Of a stretch of 64,000 nt of DNA, positions 16,957 through 25,817 are shown piece after piece. The stretch spans positions 1 to 64,000 of the forward strand of contig DASXVQ010000152.1 in NCBI GenBank assembly GCA_036504155.1, given 5' to 3'. Made by a program: the position numbers and the translations under genes. Under the pieces are notes generated by a model. It was not told the origin of the DNA. It made no database searches and worked only from the letters and a program-made list of their open reading frames with translations. The stretch is from JACRCT01 sp036504155. Lineage in GTDB: Bacteria; Myxococcota; Myxococcia; Myxococcales; UBA5297. The number at the start of each line of letters is the position of its first letter. The first letter of the stretch is position 1.

Positions 16957-18948
16957 ATGATCGACCAGGTCCGCATCGTCATCGAGAACGCCACCCCCGC
17001 CGTCGATGGAGGCCGCTTCCCGGTCAAGGCCGTCCAAGGCGACACCCTCGAAGTCAGCGCCGACGTCTGGAAGGACGGTCACGAGCTGCTCAAGGTCGCC
17101 GTGATGTGGCGCAAGCTCGACCTCTCCGAGCTCAAGCCCCACGCCGAGCCCCAGGCCCCCGACCTCCAGAAGAAGGGCTGGAAGGAGGCGCCGCTCCAGA
17201 GCGAATACGCGCTCAACGACCGCTGGTTCGGGAAGATGACGCTCGACGAGGTCGGCCCCTACGTCTTCACGGTGGTCGCCTGGACCGACTTCTACAGCTC
17301 CTGGGCCGAGGAGCTGCGCAAGAAGATGGCCGCCAACCAGGACGTCACCAGCGAGCTGCTCGAAGGCGTCGCGCTGATGGAGAAGGTCGCGGTCAAGGCC
17401 AAGGCGAAGTCGGCCATCCTCGAGAAGATCGCCGCCATCAAGGCCGCCAAGGACAACCAGGCCAAGGCCCACATCGCCCTCTCGCACGAGGTCGCCGGGC
17501 TGATGGAGCACAACGACCCGCGCTTCGACCTGCAGGCCTACGACGTCGAGATCCCGGTCTGGGCCGACCGCGAGAAGGCCCGCTTCGGCGCCTGGTACGA
17601 GATGTTCCCGCGCTCCTGCGGCACCGACCCGAAGAAGGGCACGACGTTCAAGCAGGCTGAGCACCGGCTCGAGGCCATCGCCAAGATGGGCTTCGACACG
17701 GTCTACCTGCCGCCCATCCACCCCATCGGCACCTCGCACCGCAAGGGCCCCAACAACTCCGAGACCTGTAACCCCGGCGATCCCGGATCGCCCTGGGCCA
17801 TCGGCGCCAAGGAGGGCGGCCACACCGCGGTCCACCCCGACCTGGGCACGCTCGCCGACTTCGACCACTTCCTGGCCGAGACCAAGAAGCACGGGATGGA
17901 GATCGCGCTCGACATCGCGCTGCAGTGCGCGCCCGACCATCCCTGGGTCAAGGAGCACCCGGCCTGGTTCAGCCACCGCCCCGACGGCACCATCAAGTAC
18001 GCGGAGAACCCGCCCAAGAAGTACCAGGACATCTACCCCATCAACTTCGAGACCGAGGACCGCGAGGGGCTCTACGCCGCGGTGCTCGACATCTTCCTCT
18101 TCTGGGCCAAGCACGGGGTGCGCATCTTCCGCGTCGACAACCCGCACACCAAGGCGCAGAGCTTCTGGGAGTGGATCATCGTCGAGGTGCACAAGCGCTA
18201 CCCGGACGCGCTCTTCCTCGCCGAGGCCTTCACCCGCCCCAAGCGCATGCGCCGCATCGCCAAGGTCGGCTTCACGCAGTCGTACACCTACTTCACCTGG
18301 CGCAACGGCAAGAAGGAGCTGGAGGAGTACTGCAACGAGCTCTTCAACTCCGAGCTCAAGCTGATGGTGCGGCCCAACTTCTTCACCAACACGCCCGACA
18401 TCCTGCACGAGTACCTGCAGAAGGGCGGCCGCGCGGCGTTCATGATCCGCGAGGTGCTGGCCGCGACGCTCTCGCCCAGCTACGGCATCTACTCGGGCTT
18501 CGAGCTGTGCGAGAACGTGCCGGTCAAGGAAGGCAGCGAGGAGTACCTCGACTCGGAGAAGTACCAGGTCAAGGTCCGCGACTGGGATAAGCCGGGCAAC
18601 ATCAAGCCGCTGGTGACGGCGGTCAACCGCATCCGCCGCGAGCACAAGGCGCTGCAGCTCGGCGACAACCTGCGCTTCCTGCCGTCCTCCAACCCGAACA
18701 TCGTCGCCTTCTCCAAGGCGACGCCCGACTACAAGGACGTGGTGGTCACGGTGGTCAACGTGGACCCGTACTCGCCGCAGGAGGGCATGGTCACCCTCTT
18801 CGACAAGCTGTTCCACCACCAGCCCAACTACCTGGTGTGCGACCTGCTCACCAACGCCTACTACACCTGGCACGGCCAGACGAACTACGTCCGGCTCGAT
18901 CCCCGGGTGCTGCCGGCGCACGTGCTGCACGTGGTCGGCGGCGCGTAG
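16957..18948 (+). CDS. glgE: Alpha-1,4-glucan:maltose-1-phosphate maltosyltransferase
   Basis: From the ATG at 16957 the protein has 663 residues, the usual GlgE length. An N-terminal beta-sandwich (1-110) and a helical insert (115-190) precede the GH13 barrel. GH13 regions: VYLPPIHPIG (250-258), GMEIALDIALQCAPDHPW, IFRVDNPH with nucleophile Asp394, and LAEAFTRP with acid/base Glu423, matching the positions known for Streptomyces GlgE. It transfers maltosyl units from alpha-maltose-1-phosphate to growing glucan. With GlgC and GlgM it completes a route from glucose-1-phosphate to alpha-glucan. The ORF6N gene splits it from glgM. No branching enzyme (glgB) is in the window. Confidence 0.95.
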   Translation: MIDQVRIVIENATPAVDGGRFPVKAVQGDTLEVSADVWKDGHELLKVAVMWRKLDLSELKPHAEPQAPDLQKKGWKEAPLQSEYALNDRWFGKMTLDEVGPYVFTVVAWTDFYSSWAEELRKKMAANQDVTSELLEGVALMEKVAVKAKAKSAILEKIAAIKAAKDNQAKAHIALSHEVAGLMEHNDPRFDLQAYDVEIPVWADREKARFGAWYEMFPRSCGTDPKKGTTFKQAEHRLEAIAKMGFDTVYLPPIHPIGTSHRKGPNNSETCNPGDPGSPWAIGAKEGGHTAVHPDLGTLADFDHFLAETKKHGMEIALDIALQCAPDHPWVKEHPAWFSHRPDGTIKYAENPPKKYQDIYPINFETEDREGLYAAVLDIFLFWAKHGVRIFRVDNPHTKAQSFWEWIIVEVHKRYPDALFLAEAFTRPKRMRRIAKVGFTQSYTYFTWRNGKKELEEYCNELFNSELKLMVRPNFFTNTPDILHEYLQKGGRAAFMIREVLAATLSPSYGIYSGFELCENVPVKEGSEEYLDSEKYQVKVRDWDKPGNIKPLVTAVNRIRREHKALQLGDNLRFLPSSNPNIVAFSKATPDYKDVVVTVVNVDPYSPQEGMVTLFDKLFHHQPNYLVCDLLTNAYYTWHGQTNYVRLDPRVLPAHVLHVVGGA

Positions 18949-19001
18949 CGGGCGGGTAGCGGCCGGCCTCCGCGCCGGTCGAAGGAGAGGAGGGCCTCGG
19001 C

Positions 19002-21506
19002 ATGGACGGCCGGCGAATCGGTGCCATCGCCGTCGTGGCGGGGCTCCTCCTGCTCTGGGCGAGCTGGACCTGGCTGCGCACGCAGCCCGGTGAGCCCGCG
19101 GGCGAATCGCGCAGCTCGCCGGGGGGCGGGCTGCGCTCCGCGAACACACCGCCGCCTTCGCCCTTCGCCCAGCGCGATGCCGGGGTCGCCTCAGCGGCCG
19201 CGAGGGCGGGCTCCGTCGGGGACGGCGGGATCGTCCAGCTGACCCTGGCGGGCAAGGTCTTCAAGCAAGGTGGGCCGGCCGCGGGCGCGGAGGTCCGCTA
19301 TGGCGAGCACCGCGCGCTCTCGGCCGAGGACGGCAGCTTCGAGCTGTCGGCGCCTTGCGATGGGCTCCTCGGCCTCGTCGCCAGGCAAGGGGCGCTCGCC
19401 TCGGTGGTGCGGGCCTTCGACTGTGCCCGGCCGCCGTCCTACCCCGGGCTCGTGCTGGTCCTGCGCGGCACCTCCAGCGTGCGCGGGGAGGTCCGCGACG
19501 AGGCCGGCAAGCCCCTGCGCGCCACGGTCCGGATCTGGGCGCCGGCGGCGGAGAAGGTGGAGACGGACGAGCTGGGCCGGTTCCTGTTCGCGCAGATCCC
19601 GGCCGACGACTACGACCTGCACGCGGTGGCCGAGGGCTTCCGGAGCCGGACGATCGAGCGGGTGCAGGTCATGCCCGGCGAGAGCGTCGGGGTCCTGATC
19701 GAGCTGCACCGCGAGGCGACGATCTCGGGGAAGGTCGTCGACGCGGCGGGTGCCCCCATCGGCGGCGCCGAGGTGGCCGCGAAGCTGGTCGGGGTGGGCC
19801 CCGGGGGGCGGAAGCCGACGGCGAGGACCGCGGTCGCGGACGCCGCCGGCCTCTTCCAGGTGGCCGTCCGGGACGGTTCGCTCTACCGCGTCGAAGCCTC
19901 GGCCCGTGGCTGGGCGTCCCGGGTGCAGATGGCGCAGGCCCCTGCCGCCGGGCTGGTCCTAGCGCTCTCGCGCGGCGGCGAGGTCGGCGGAGCGGTGCGC
20001 ACCAAGGCCGGCGTGCCGCTCGCCGGGGCGAAGCTCGAGCTCAGGCACGAGGTGCAGAAGAAGCGGTCGGTCGAGTCGGACGCGGAGGGCCGGTACGTCT
20101 TCGAGAACGTCTCCGCCGGCGCGTGGCGGCTGGTCGTCTCGAAGGAGGGGTTCGCGGAGCCGAAGGCCGTCGAGGTGGAGGTGGTCGAGGAGGTCTACGC
20201 GGCGCGCGACGTGGTGCTCGAACCGGCGGACGGCACGCTGGCGGGGCGCGTCGTGGAGGCCGGGAGCGACAAGCCCCTCCCGGGCGCCGAGGTGGAGTGC
20301 GAGGGCCAGAAGGCCACGTCCGACGCCCGGGGGCGCTTCCGCTTCGCGGGGCTCGTGCCCGGCAGGCGCGAGGTGTGCGCATCGGCCGAGGCGAGGGTAG
20401 AGGGCTGCAAGACCTTCCAGACCGGCGAGGAGGAGGCGCAGCTCGAGCTCCTCGCGGGCCGGGTGGTGCGGGGGCGCGTCCTGGAAGAGCCTGGCGTGCC
20501 GCTGGACGGCTTCTACCTGGACGACGAGTGGGTCGACGCCGCGGATGGCGTCTTCCGCGTGGTGCGGTCGCTGACGGCCAAGAAGGTCGAGGCCCGCTGC
20601 TTCGGGCGGCGGAACGCAGTCCGCGAGATCGCGGCGGACGCTGCCGGCGAGGTCGACCTGGGCGACATCGTGCTCCCGGTGGGGTGGCCCGTGACCTTCC
20701 GCGTGAAGACCCCCGAGGGCCGCCCGGTGCCGGGAGCGCACGTCTGGGGCATGAGCTACGACGGCTGGATGCCCGAGCTGATCGAGGACGGGGACGCGCA
20801 GCAAGTGGGCGTCGCCGATGGCGCCGGCGAGCTGCGCGCGGTGCTCGACGACGGCAAGCACTGCTACCGCGCCACCGGCCGCGGGTGGGCCTCCAGCACC
20901 ACCGAGGCCGGCCTGCACCAGTTCAAGGGGCCGGCGACGGTCGAGCTGGTCCTGCGCCCGGCGGCGCGGCTCTCGGGCCGCGTGATGAAGGGCGGCGCTC
21001 CGCTGAAGGGAGCGGTCGTCGGCGTGGAGCACTTGCCGGACGCGACGGCGATGGCCGACGAGGGCGGCCGGTACCGGTTCGAAGCGGTCGAGCCCGGCCG
21101 GGTGAACGTCTTCCTGGGGAGCTTCGGGAAGGACGTGGAGATCCGGGGGAAGGCCGTGGAGCTCGCGCCCGGCGAGGAGAAGGTGCTGAACTTCGGCGAG
21201 CCCGACCGGGGCTCGCTGCTCGGGACGCTGCTGTGCCCGGGGCCGGTCGAGGTGTTCGTCCTCGCCGTCCCGGGCGCCGTCGACCTCGCCAAGCTCGACG
21301 AGGGGCCGCCGCCCGAGGGATTCGCCGGGCGGCTCGTGGCCATGGTTCAGGGGCGCGGCGCGTTCGAGCTGGCCGATCTCCCGGCAGGCCGGGTGTCGCT
21401 CGTCGTGAGCTGGTCGAAGACCGAGAAGAGCCGCCGGTCGACCCAGGTCGTCGAGCTCAGGCCCGGCGAGCGCAAGCGTCTGGACCTGTCCTGCGACGCC
21501 AAGTGA
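19002..21506 (+). CDS. Surface protein with carboxypeptidase-regulatory-like repeats
   Basis: An 834-residue protein anchored by an N-terminal membrane helix (residues 6-25, IGAIAVVAGLLLLWASWTWL). A Ser/Pro/Ala linker leads to about seven tandem Ig-like CarboxypepD_reg domains. Each carries the pattern G(K/R)V-x-D-A-x-G-x-P-(I/L)-x-G-A-x-V followed by T-D-x-x-G-x-F-x-(F/V) and ending in VxLxPG or similar (for example SGKVVDAAGAPIGGAEV, AGRVVEAGSDKPLPGAEV, SGRVMKGGAPLKGAVV). These beta-sandwich modules are structural or carbohydrate/protein-binding; no peptidase residues are present. Probably periplasmic or cell-surface. It starts 53 bp after glgE on the same strand. Convergent with the HEAT-repeat gene. 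Confidence 0.8.
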   Translation: MDGRRIGAIAVVAGLLLLWASWTWLRTQPGEPAGESRSSPGGGLRSANTPPPSPFAQRDAGVASAAARAGSVGDGGIVQLTLAGKVFKQGGPAAGAEVRYGEHRALSAEDGSFELSAPCDGLLGLVARQGALASVVRAFDCARPPSYPGLVLVLRGTSSVRGEVRDEAGKPLRATVRIWAPAAEKVETDELGRFLFAQIPADDYDLHAVAEGFRSRTIERVQVMPGESVGVLIELHREATISGKVVDAAGAPIGGAEVAAKLVGVGPGGRKPTARTAVADAAGLFQVAVRDGSLYRVEASARGWASRVQMAQAPAAGLVLALSRGGEVGGAVRTKAGVPLAGAKLELRHEVQKKRSVESDAEGRYVFENVSAGAWRLVVSKEGFAEPKAVEVEVVEEVYAARDVVLEPADGTLAGRVVEAGSDKPLPGAEVECEGQKATSDARGRFRFAGLVPGRREVCASAEARVEGCKTFQTGEEEAQLELLAGRVVRGRVLEEPGVPLDGFYLDDEWVDAADGVFRVVRSLTAKKVEARCFGRRNAVREIAADAAGEVDLGDIVLPVGWPVTFRVKTPEGRPVPGAHVWGMSYDGWMPELIEDGDAQQVGVADGAGELRAVLDDGKHCYRATGRGWASSTTEAGLHQFKGPATVELVLRPAARLSGRVMKGGAPLKGAVVGVEHLPDATAMADEGGRYRFEAVEPGRVNVFLGSFGKDVEIRGKAVELAPGEEKVLNFGEPDRGSLLGTLLCPGPVEVFVLAVPGAVDLAKLDEGPPPEGFAGRLVAMVQGRGAFELADLPAGRVSLVVSWSKTEKSRRSTQVVELRPGERKRLDLSCDAK

Positions 21507-21513
21507 GCCTGCG

Positions 21514-21537
21514 ACCCATGTGATCGTTGCGGGCCGC
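21514..21537. repeat. 24-bp sequence repeated (inverted) at 54838-54861
   Basis: Directly after the surface-protein stop, 24 bp are identical to the reverse complement of 54838-54861, in another intergenic region. The start of a second inverted repeat (arms 21533-21540 and 21559-21566) overlaps it and may end the convergent transcripts. Confidence 0.6.
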
Positions 21538-21625
21538 CTGGACCGACCCGAGGAAAATCAGGCGGCTGGCGGGGCGGCTCCCAAACCCGTCCGAAAAGCC
21601 CGACGACGAGGGCAGGTTGCGCAGC

Positions 21626-22978
21626 TCAGGGCGGCGGCCTGTTCCAGACGATCGGCGGGAGGTCGCGGCCTTCGTCGATCACCACCTTGCGGCGCTCCAT
21701 CCAGGCGCTCGCCGCCTTGACCAACTGCGGCTTGCCGCAGCCGAAGTAGGTCGTCGCGAGCAGCGTGTCCTCGGAGGCCTTCAGTGCCGCCAGCATCGGC
21801 GGAAGGGCGTCGTCCATGCCCAGGAGGATCAGCCAGCGGGCGGCGTTGATCCGCGCGTCGCCGTTCTTCGACTGCAGGTCGGCCAGCAGGAGCGGTCGGA
21901 CCTGCGCCCAACGCGCCAAGAGCGCCGCCTTGTCGTGCTTGGCCAGATCCACGAGCGACTGCTCGTCGGGCGAGCCTGGCTTCCAGCCCAGCCGAACGGC
22001 GATCTCGTACGCGTCCGGCGCGAGATCCCAGGTGTGCAGCGTCCGGAGGACCACGGGGACGATCGCGGGATCGGACGAGGTCGCGAGCCCGGCGATGATC
22101 TCCAGTCTGCCGGGGCCGCCGTCCCTGCCCAGCAGCTCGCCCAGGCGCTCGAAGCCGCGCGGCTCGCGCAGCTGGCCGAGGGCCTCCGCGGCCGACTGCC
22201 TCCACCCGTCCTCGTCGAGCACCTTCAGGAGCGTGTCGAGGGCGCGAGGGTCCGGGTTCTTGGAGAAGAGCTCGAAGGCCTGCTTGCGGACCTCCTTGGC
22301 GCGATCGGTCAGGCCGTCGAGCACGGCTTGGCCGGCCCGGGGGTCCTCGAAATGCGTCAGGGCGCGCAGCGCCTCGGTCCTGACAGCGGCCGGCGCCGCG
22401 TCGGTGCGCAGCAGCGAGAGGAGCGCCTCCAGCGCGCGGGGTCCCTTGACCGCAGAGAGCACGCCGACCGCGAGAGTGCGCGCCTGAGTGCTTGCGCCCG
22501 CGTCGGTCAGGAGGGCGGCCAGAGGCTCGAGAACCGCCGGCCCGATGGCCACCAGCGCAAAGTGGGCGGGCTCGCCCTGGTTCGGGTCCGAGAGCAGGCC
22601 GACCAGCGTGGAGATGGCCTCGGCAGCCTTGAGCTCGCCCAGCAGCTCGATGCACGTGGACCGGGACGGGTCGGGCTGCGAGCCGTCGCGCGCCACGGCG
22701 ATCAAGCCTGGCACCGCGGGCCGGCCCAGGCGGGACAGCGCCTGGCGGGCTTCCTTCTGCGCGTCGGGCTCGCGCAAGAGCGCGATGAGCCCCGGCACGC
22801 CCGCCTCGCGCAGCTCCAGGAGCTCCTCGATGCCGCGGGTCCGGGTCTTGGCCTCGGCGGACCGGCCGTGCTCGAGAGCGCGCTCAGGCGAGGGCTTGCA
22901 GCCCGCGCCGAACGACAGCGAGAGCGCGAGGAACGCAAACGCGCCCAGCTGCCTACCAGCCCCGTCGGACACCCGCAT
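21626..22978 (-). CDS. HEAT-repeat lipoprotein
   Basis: The ATG at 22976-22978 (AAAGGA upstream) gives 450 residues. A signal ending in a GAGC lipobox (FAFLALSLSFGAGC) is followed by an alpha-solenoid of about ten HEAT-like repeats, e.g. GVPGLIALLREPDAQKEAR, GRPAVPGLIAVARD, AISTLVGLLSDPNQGEP, GPRALEALLSLLRTDAAP. These scaffolds bind proteins; many delta-proteobacterial lipoproteins of this kind are uncharacterised. Its start overlaps by 26 nt the end of the frameshifted SPOR-like gene, and it is the last gene of the radical SAM operon, so it may be a periplasmic partner of that system. Confidence 0.8.
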   Translation of the reverse strand: MRVSDGAGRQLGAFAFLALSLSFGAGCKPSPERALEHGRSAEAKTRTRGIEELLELREAGVPGLIALLREPDAQKEARQALSRLGRPAVPGLIAVARDGSQPDPSRSTCIELLGELKAAEAISTLVGLLSDPNQGEPAHFALVAIGPAVLEPLAALLTDAGASTQARTLAVGVLSAVKGPRALEALLSLLRTDAAPAAVRTEALRALTHFEDPRAGQAVLDGLTDRAKEVRKQAFELFSKNPDPRALDTLLKVLDEDGWRQSAAEALGQLREPRGFERLGELLGRDGGPGRLEIIAGLATSSDPAIVPVVLRTLHTWDLAPDAYEIAVRLGWKPGSPDEQSLVDLAKHDKAALLARWAQVRPLLLADLQSKNGDARINAARWLILLGMDDALPPMLAALKASEDTLLATTYFGCGKPQLVKAASAWMERRKVVIDEGRDLPPIVWNRPPP

Positions 22979-23276
22979 TGGCGAATCCTTTCTTCTTCTT
23001 TCTTCTTGAGTTCCTTCATCAGCGCCGTCGCTTCGTCCTGCGCGGCGAAGCGGCCGGCGACGATCACCTTGTAGCAGCAGAACAGCAGGCATGCGGCCCG
23101 GCTGTCGAGGATCTCGGCCTTGGCGAAGCCTGCCGCCACCGACCTGGCGAGCAGCTTCTTCGCCGGGAAGCTGTCGACCGTGGCCAGCCAGGGCTTGTCG
23201 TCCGAGAGGACGGCGATGCCCTCGGTGGCGGCAGGGTGGCGGGGACCAGGGCGAGGAAGGCGAGCAGACGGACCAT
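22953..23276 (-). pseudogene. SPOR-like secreted protein, two frameshifts
   Basis: Starts at ATG 23274-23276 with a signal peptide (MVRLLAFLALVPATL). The natural continuation lies in the next frame (AATEGIAVLSDDKPWLATVD, then YKVIVAGRFAAQDEATALMK, a SPOR-like strand-helix pattern). The original frame is regained over a GAAGAAAGAAGAAGAAAGG tract and ends KGFANAGVRRGW at the stop 22953-22955. The two shifts, near 23235 and near 23000, compensate each other. Either two sequence errors or a decayed gene. It lies in the radical SAM operon between the M50-like gene and the HEAT lipoprotein gene. If intact, it would be a small periplasmic peptidoglycan-binding or partner protein. Confidence 0.5.
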
Positions 23277-23297
23277 GGTTCACCCCGTGCTCGCGGT

Positions 23298-24302
23298 TCA
23301 GGCCGGGCGAGCCTGCCGTCGCGCGTGCCAGACCGACCAGGCCCAGAAGGCGGCGAGCAGGACCAGGCAGATGAACGCCACCGTCAAATACCCGCGGGTG
23401 ATCGAACGGACAGGCCAGCCGTAGGTCTCGAGCAGCTTGGTCGCGTCGGAGAGCGTCACGCCCTCGTTCTCGCCGAAAGGAATCCGGTCGACGTCGGTGC
23501 GTGCGGCCCACCACTGCTCGAACGGGTCCATGAAGGCGACGGCGCCGATGGTGAGGAAGCCCCAGCGCAGCGCTCCGCGGCGCGTCGCGGGGACGAGAAA
23601 CGAGGCGACCAGCAGCGTGCCCAGGACGAAGCACCCGGCGTCGCCCGCGAAGATCATGATCTCCTGCGCCCGCCGGACGCTCAGCGCCACCGTGCCGACG
23701 ATCTGGACGAGCAGGAGCGAGCCTGCCAGCGCCACGACGGCCCTCCGGCCGCCCTTGAAGCCCCACCAGCCGAGGCCTCCGAACGCGGCGGCGAAGAGGA
23801 GGAACACGATGAGCGAGCGGGACTCGGCGGTCCGCGTCAGCCACGGCAGCGGGACGGCGGAGAACCCGGTGAGCCAGGAGGCGATGGCGTGGCCCAGCTC
23901 GTGGAGCCACATCGAGAAGAAGATGCGGCCGAGCGACCTGCCCATGCCGGTCTCCATCCAGAGCCGAGCGAGGAGCAGGGCCGCGGGCACCGCCGCCGCG
24001 CGCAGCTTCCATTCCAGCTCCGCCTGGTCCGGGTCCAGCTCCCAGAACGGAGAGACCTCCGCCAAGACGGTGGAGGCAGGCGCGGCCGTCGTCCCCGGGG
24101 CCTCCGCTTCGGACGCCGACAGCGGGATGACCGGCAGGGCGGGCTCGGCGGGAGCCGAAGGCGCGGCGGGGCGCTGGGCCTGGGCCTGCGCCGAGGCGCG
24201 CGCCGCGGCCTTGGCGTAGATGACGCCGCAGCGCGGGCAGACCGGCCCCTGCTCGCGAGGAGAGCCGCACTTCGGGCAAGTCGGGCGCTCAGGCTCGGTC
24301 AT
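23298..24302 (-). CDS. Zinc-ribbon membrane protein with M50-like HELGH motif
   Basis: 334 residues. The N-terminal zinc ribbon has Cys at 9, 12, 22 and 25 (CPKC ... CPRC). A Pro/Ala linker leads to about seven membrane helices. In the first helical region, MWLHELGHAIASWL (HELGH 134-138) is the zinc motif of site-2-type M50 metalloproteases. The second M50 signature (LDG or NxxPxxxxDG) is not obvious, so catalysis is uncertain. It starts inside the last codons of the radical SAM gene (14-nt overlap), so it is coupled to it. In the same operon as Pro-rich substrate-like proteins, a leader-peptide or anchor-cleaving protease is a reasonable but unproven role. Confidence 0.75.
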   Translation of the reverse strand: MTEPERPTCPKCGSPREQGPVCPRCGVIYAKAAARASAQAQAQRPAAPSAPAEPALPVIPLSASEAEAPGTTAAPASTVLAEVSPFWELDPDQAELEWKLRAAAVPAALLLARLWMETGMGRSLGRIFFSMWLHELGHAIASWLTGFSAVPLPWLTRTAESRSLIVFLLFAAAFGGLGWWGFKGGRRAVVALAGSLLLVQIVGTVALSVRRAQEIMIFAGDAGCFVLGTLLVASFLVPATRRGALRWGFLTIGAVAFMDPFEQWWAARTDVDRIPFGENEGVTLSDATKLLETYGWPVRSITRGYLTVAFICLVLLAAFWAWSVWHARRQARPA

Positions 24303-25428
24303 GGGCGGGCCGCTCCGCTGCTGCGGGGGTGTGCAGCGCCGGCACGTAGAAGCGCCGCAGGAACGCCGGGTTCTTCTCGGCGTACAGCGTGGAGGCGATG
24401 CGGTCGGCCTCGGTCACCAGGCACCGCTCGCTCCAGCAGAAGACGGGTGAGACCCGGCCCAGCGAGCCGGTGGTCTCCACCTGCATGCAGCCGCACCAGT
24501 GGGAGCAGCGCGCCTTGAGCTCGCAGGCGGCGCACTCGGGATCGACCTCGGCCTTGCGGGCGAGCAGCGCGTCGCGCCGGGCGAGGTCGAGGCCGGTGTC
24601 CACGTGGCCGATGCGCAGCTCGCCGTTGCCGTCCGGGCGCACCGAGCGGTCGCAGGGGAAGAGGTCGCCGCTGGGCGAGACGGCCCACTCCTCCGTTCCG
24701 AAGCCGCATCTGGTGGCGGGCCGCAGCCCCTTCATCAGGTGCCCGACGATCTTGCCGCTGAGCGGATCGACCCGCAGGTCCCGGCCTTCCCGGAACCGCG
24801 CGATCAGGTTGTCGCCCAGGGCCCGCAGCCCCGCCTCGAAGCGCGCGCAGGCGGCCTCGTCCCACGCGCCGAGCACGTTCGGGGCGAAGTAGACCTCCCG
24901 GACTCCCAGGGCGGCGATGCGGTCGAGGCTGTCGGACAGCAGGTGGGCGTTGGCCGGGTCGACCACGGCGAGGACGTTGAGCTTCAGGCCCGAGGCGACG
25001 AGGCGGCGCAGGCTGGCTTCGACGGCCGCGAAGGACGAGCGGCCGTTGCGGAACCGGCGGTTGGCGTCCTGGGCCTCTGGCCCGCCGTCGAGGCTGACCT
25101 GGACCTGGAACTCCTTCTCGGTGAGCAGCCGCAGCCGCCTCTCGTCGAGGAGCGTGCCGTTGGTCGAGACCGAGAAGTACGGGCGGATCTTCCGGTGCGC
25201 CGCCTGGTCCTGGGCGTAGGCGACGACGGACTCGGCCAGCTCGACCTCGAGCAGCGGCTCGCCGCCGAAGAGCGAGACGATGAGGTACCCGCGCGAGGCG
25301 TGGTCGAGCGCCAGATCGATGGCCTTGCGAGCCGTCGCCAGGGGCATCGGCCGGTCGATCTTCTCGCCCGCGTAGCAGTACCTGCAGCGCAGGTTGCAGC
25401 GGTGGTTGAGGACGAGCGAGAGGTTCAC
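24289..25428 (-). CDS. Radical SAM/SPASM peptide- or protein-modifying enzyme
   Basis: 379 residues from a GTG at 25426-25428 overlapping the previous stop. The radical SAM cluster is CNLRCRYC (Cys11, 15, 18), with SLFGGEPLL and SVSTNGTLL as SAM-binding motifs. The C-terminal SPASM/twitch region has nine Cys (241, 259, 299, 302, 308, 312, 314, 331, 336), with CGFGTEEWAVSPSGDLFPCD and CSHWCGC, enough for two auxiliary clusters. Such enzymes modify ribosomal peptides or mature proteins (anaerobic sulfatase maturase, PqqE, cyclophane synthases). No sulfatase is present; the adjacent Pro-rich proteins are the likely substrates. The operon is compact, with coupled starts. Substrate and reaction are inference. 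Confidence 0.88.
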   Translation of the reverse strand: MNLSLVLNHRCNLRCRYCYAGEKIDRPMPLATARKAIDLALDHASRGYLIVSLFGGEPLLEVELAESVVAYAQDQAAHRKIRPYFSVSTNGTLLDERRLRLLTEKEFQVQVSLDGGPEAQDANRRFRNGRSSFAAVEASLRRLVASGLKLNVLAVVDPANAHLLSDSLDRIAALGVREVYFAPNVLGAWDEAACARFEAGLRALGDNLIARFREGRDLRVDPLSGKIVGHLMKGLRPATRCGFGTEEWAVSPSGDLFPCDRSVRPDGNGELRIGHVDTGLDLARRDALLARKAEVDPECAACELKARCSHWCGCMQVETTGSLGRVSPVFCWSERCLVTEADRIASTLYAEKNPAFLRRFYVPALHTPAAAERPAHDRA

Positions 25429-25817
25429 TTCGCCAGTTTCTTGGTCTTCTTCGGGGGCGGCGGAGGAAGCTCGTCGGCGTGATCGACCGCCACCTTGCCA
25501 TCCTTCGGCGGCGGCCTCTTCGGTTCCTCCTCGGGCGGAGGGACAGGCGGGGGCTTCTGGGGAGGATGCTCGACGGCCACGTCGCCCCTGCGGGCCGGTG
25601 GCACCACGGGCGGCGGTTCGGGCACGGGCGCACCGCCCATCGGCGGAGGTGGAGGCGGAGGCGCCACGCCCGCATCGCCAGCCTGGGCCGCGGACGGGAG
25701 CGCGGCCGACGCGAGGGCCGCGCCGAGGCCTGCCAGGAAGGTGCGGCGGTCGAGCGCGGAGACGGCGGGGTACTCGGGGGTGGGGACCGGGCCCTTGCGG
25801 AAGTCGCGCTTCTTCAT
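25425..25817 (-). CDS. Pro-rich exported protein, possible radical SAM substrate
   Basis: 130 residues, starting MKKRDFRKGPVPTPEYP. Residues 22-46 look like a twin-arginine (Tat) signal (ALDRRTFLAGLGAALASAAL). The rest is low-complexity Pro/Lys/Glu with two similar islands, RRGDVAVEHPP and KDGKVAVDHADE. The MxKRDFR start is shared with the next protein upstream, suggesting a common recognition sequence. Its stop overlaps the radical SAM start (GTGA), and its start overlaps the stop of the 82-residue gene (ATGA). Tat export would imply folding or modification before transport. The substrate role is inferred from context only. Confidence 0.7.
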   Translation of the reverse strand: MKKRDFRKGPVPTPEYPAVSALDRRTFLAGLGAALASAALPSAAQAGDAGVAPPPPPPPMGGAPVPEPPPVVPPARRGDVAVEHPPQKPPPVPPPEEEPKRPPPKDGKVAVDHADELPPPPPKKTKKLAK

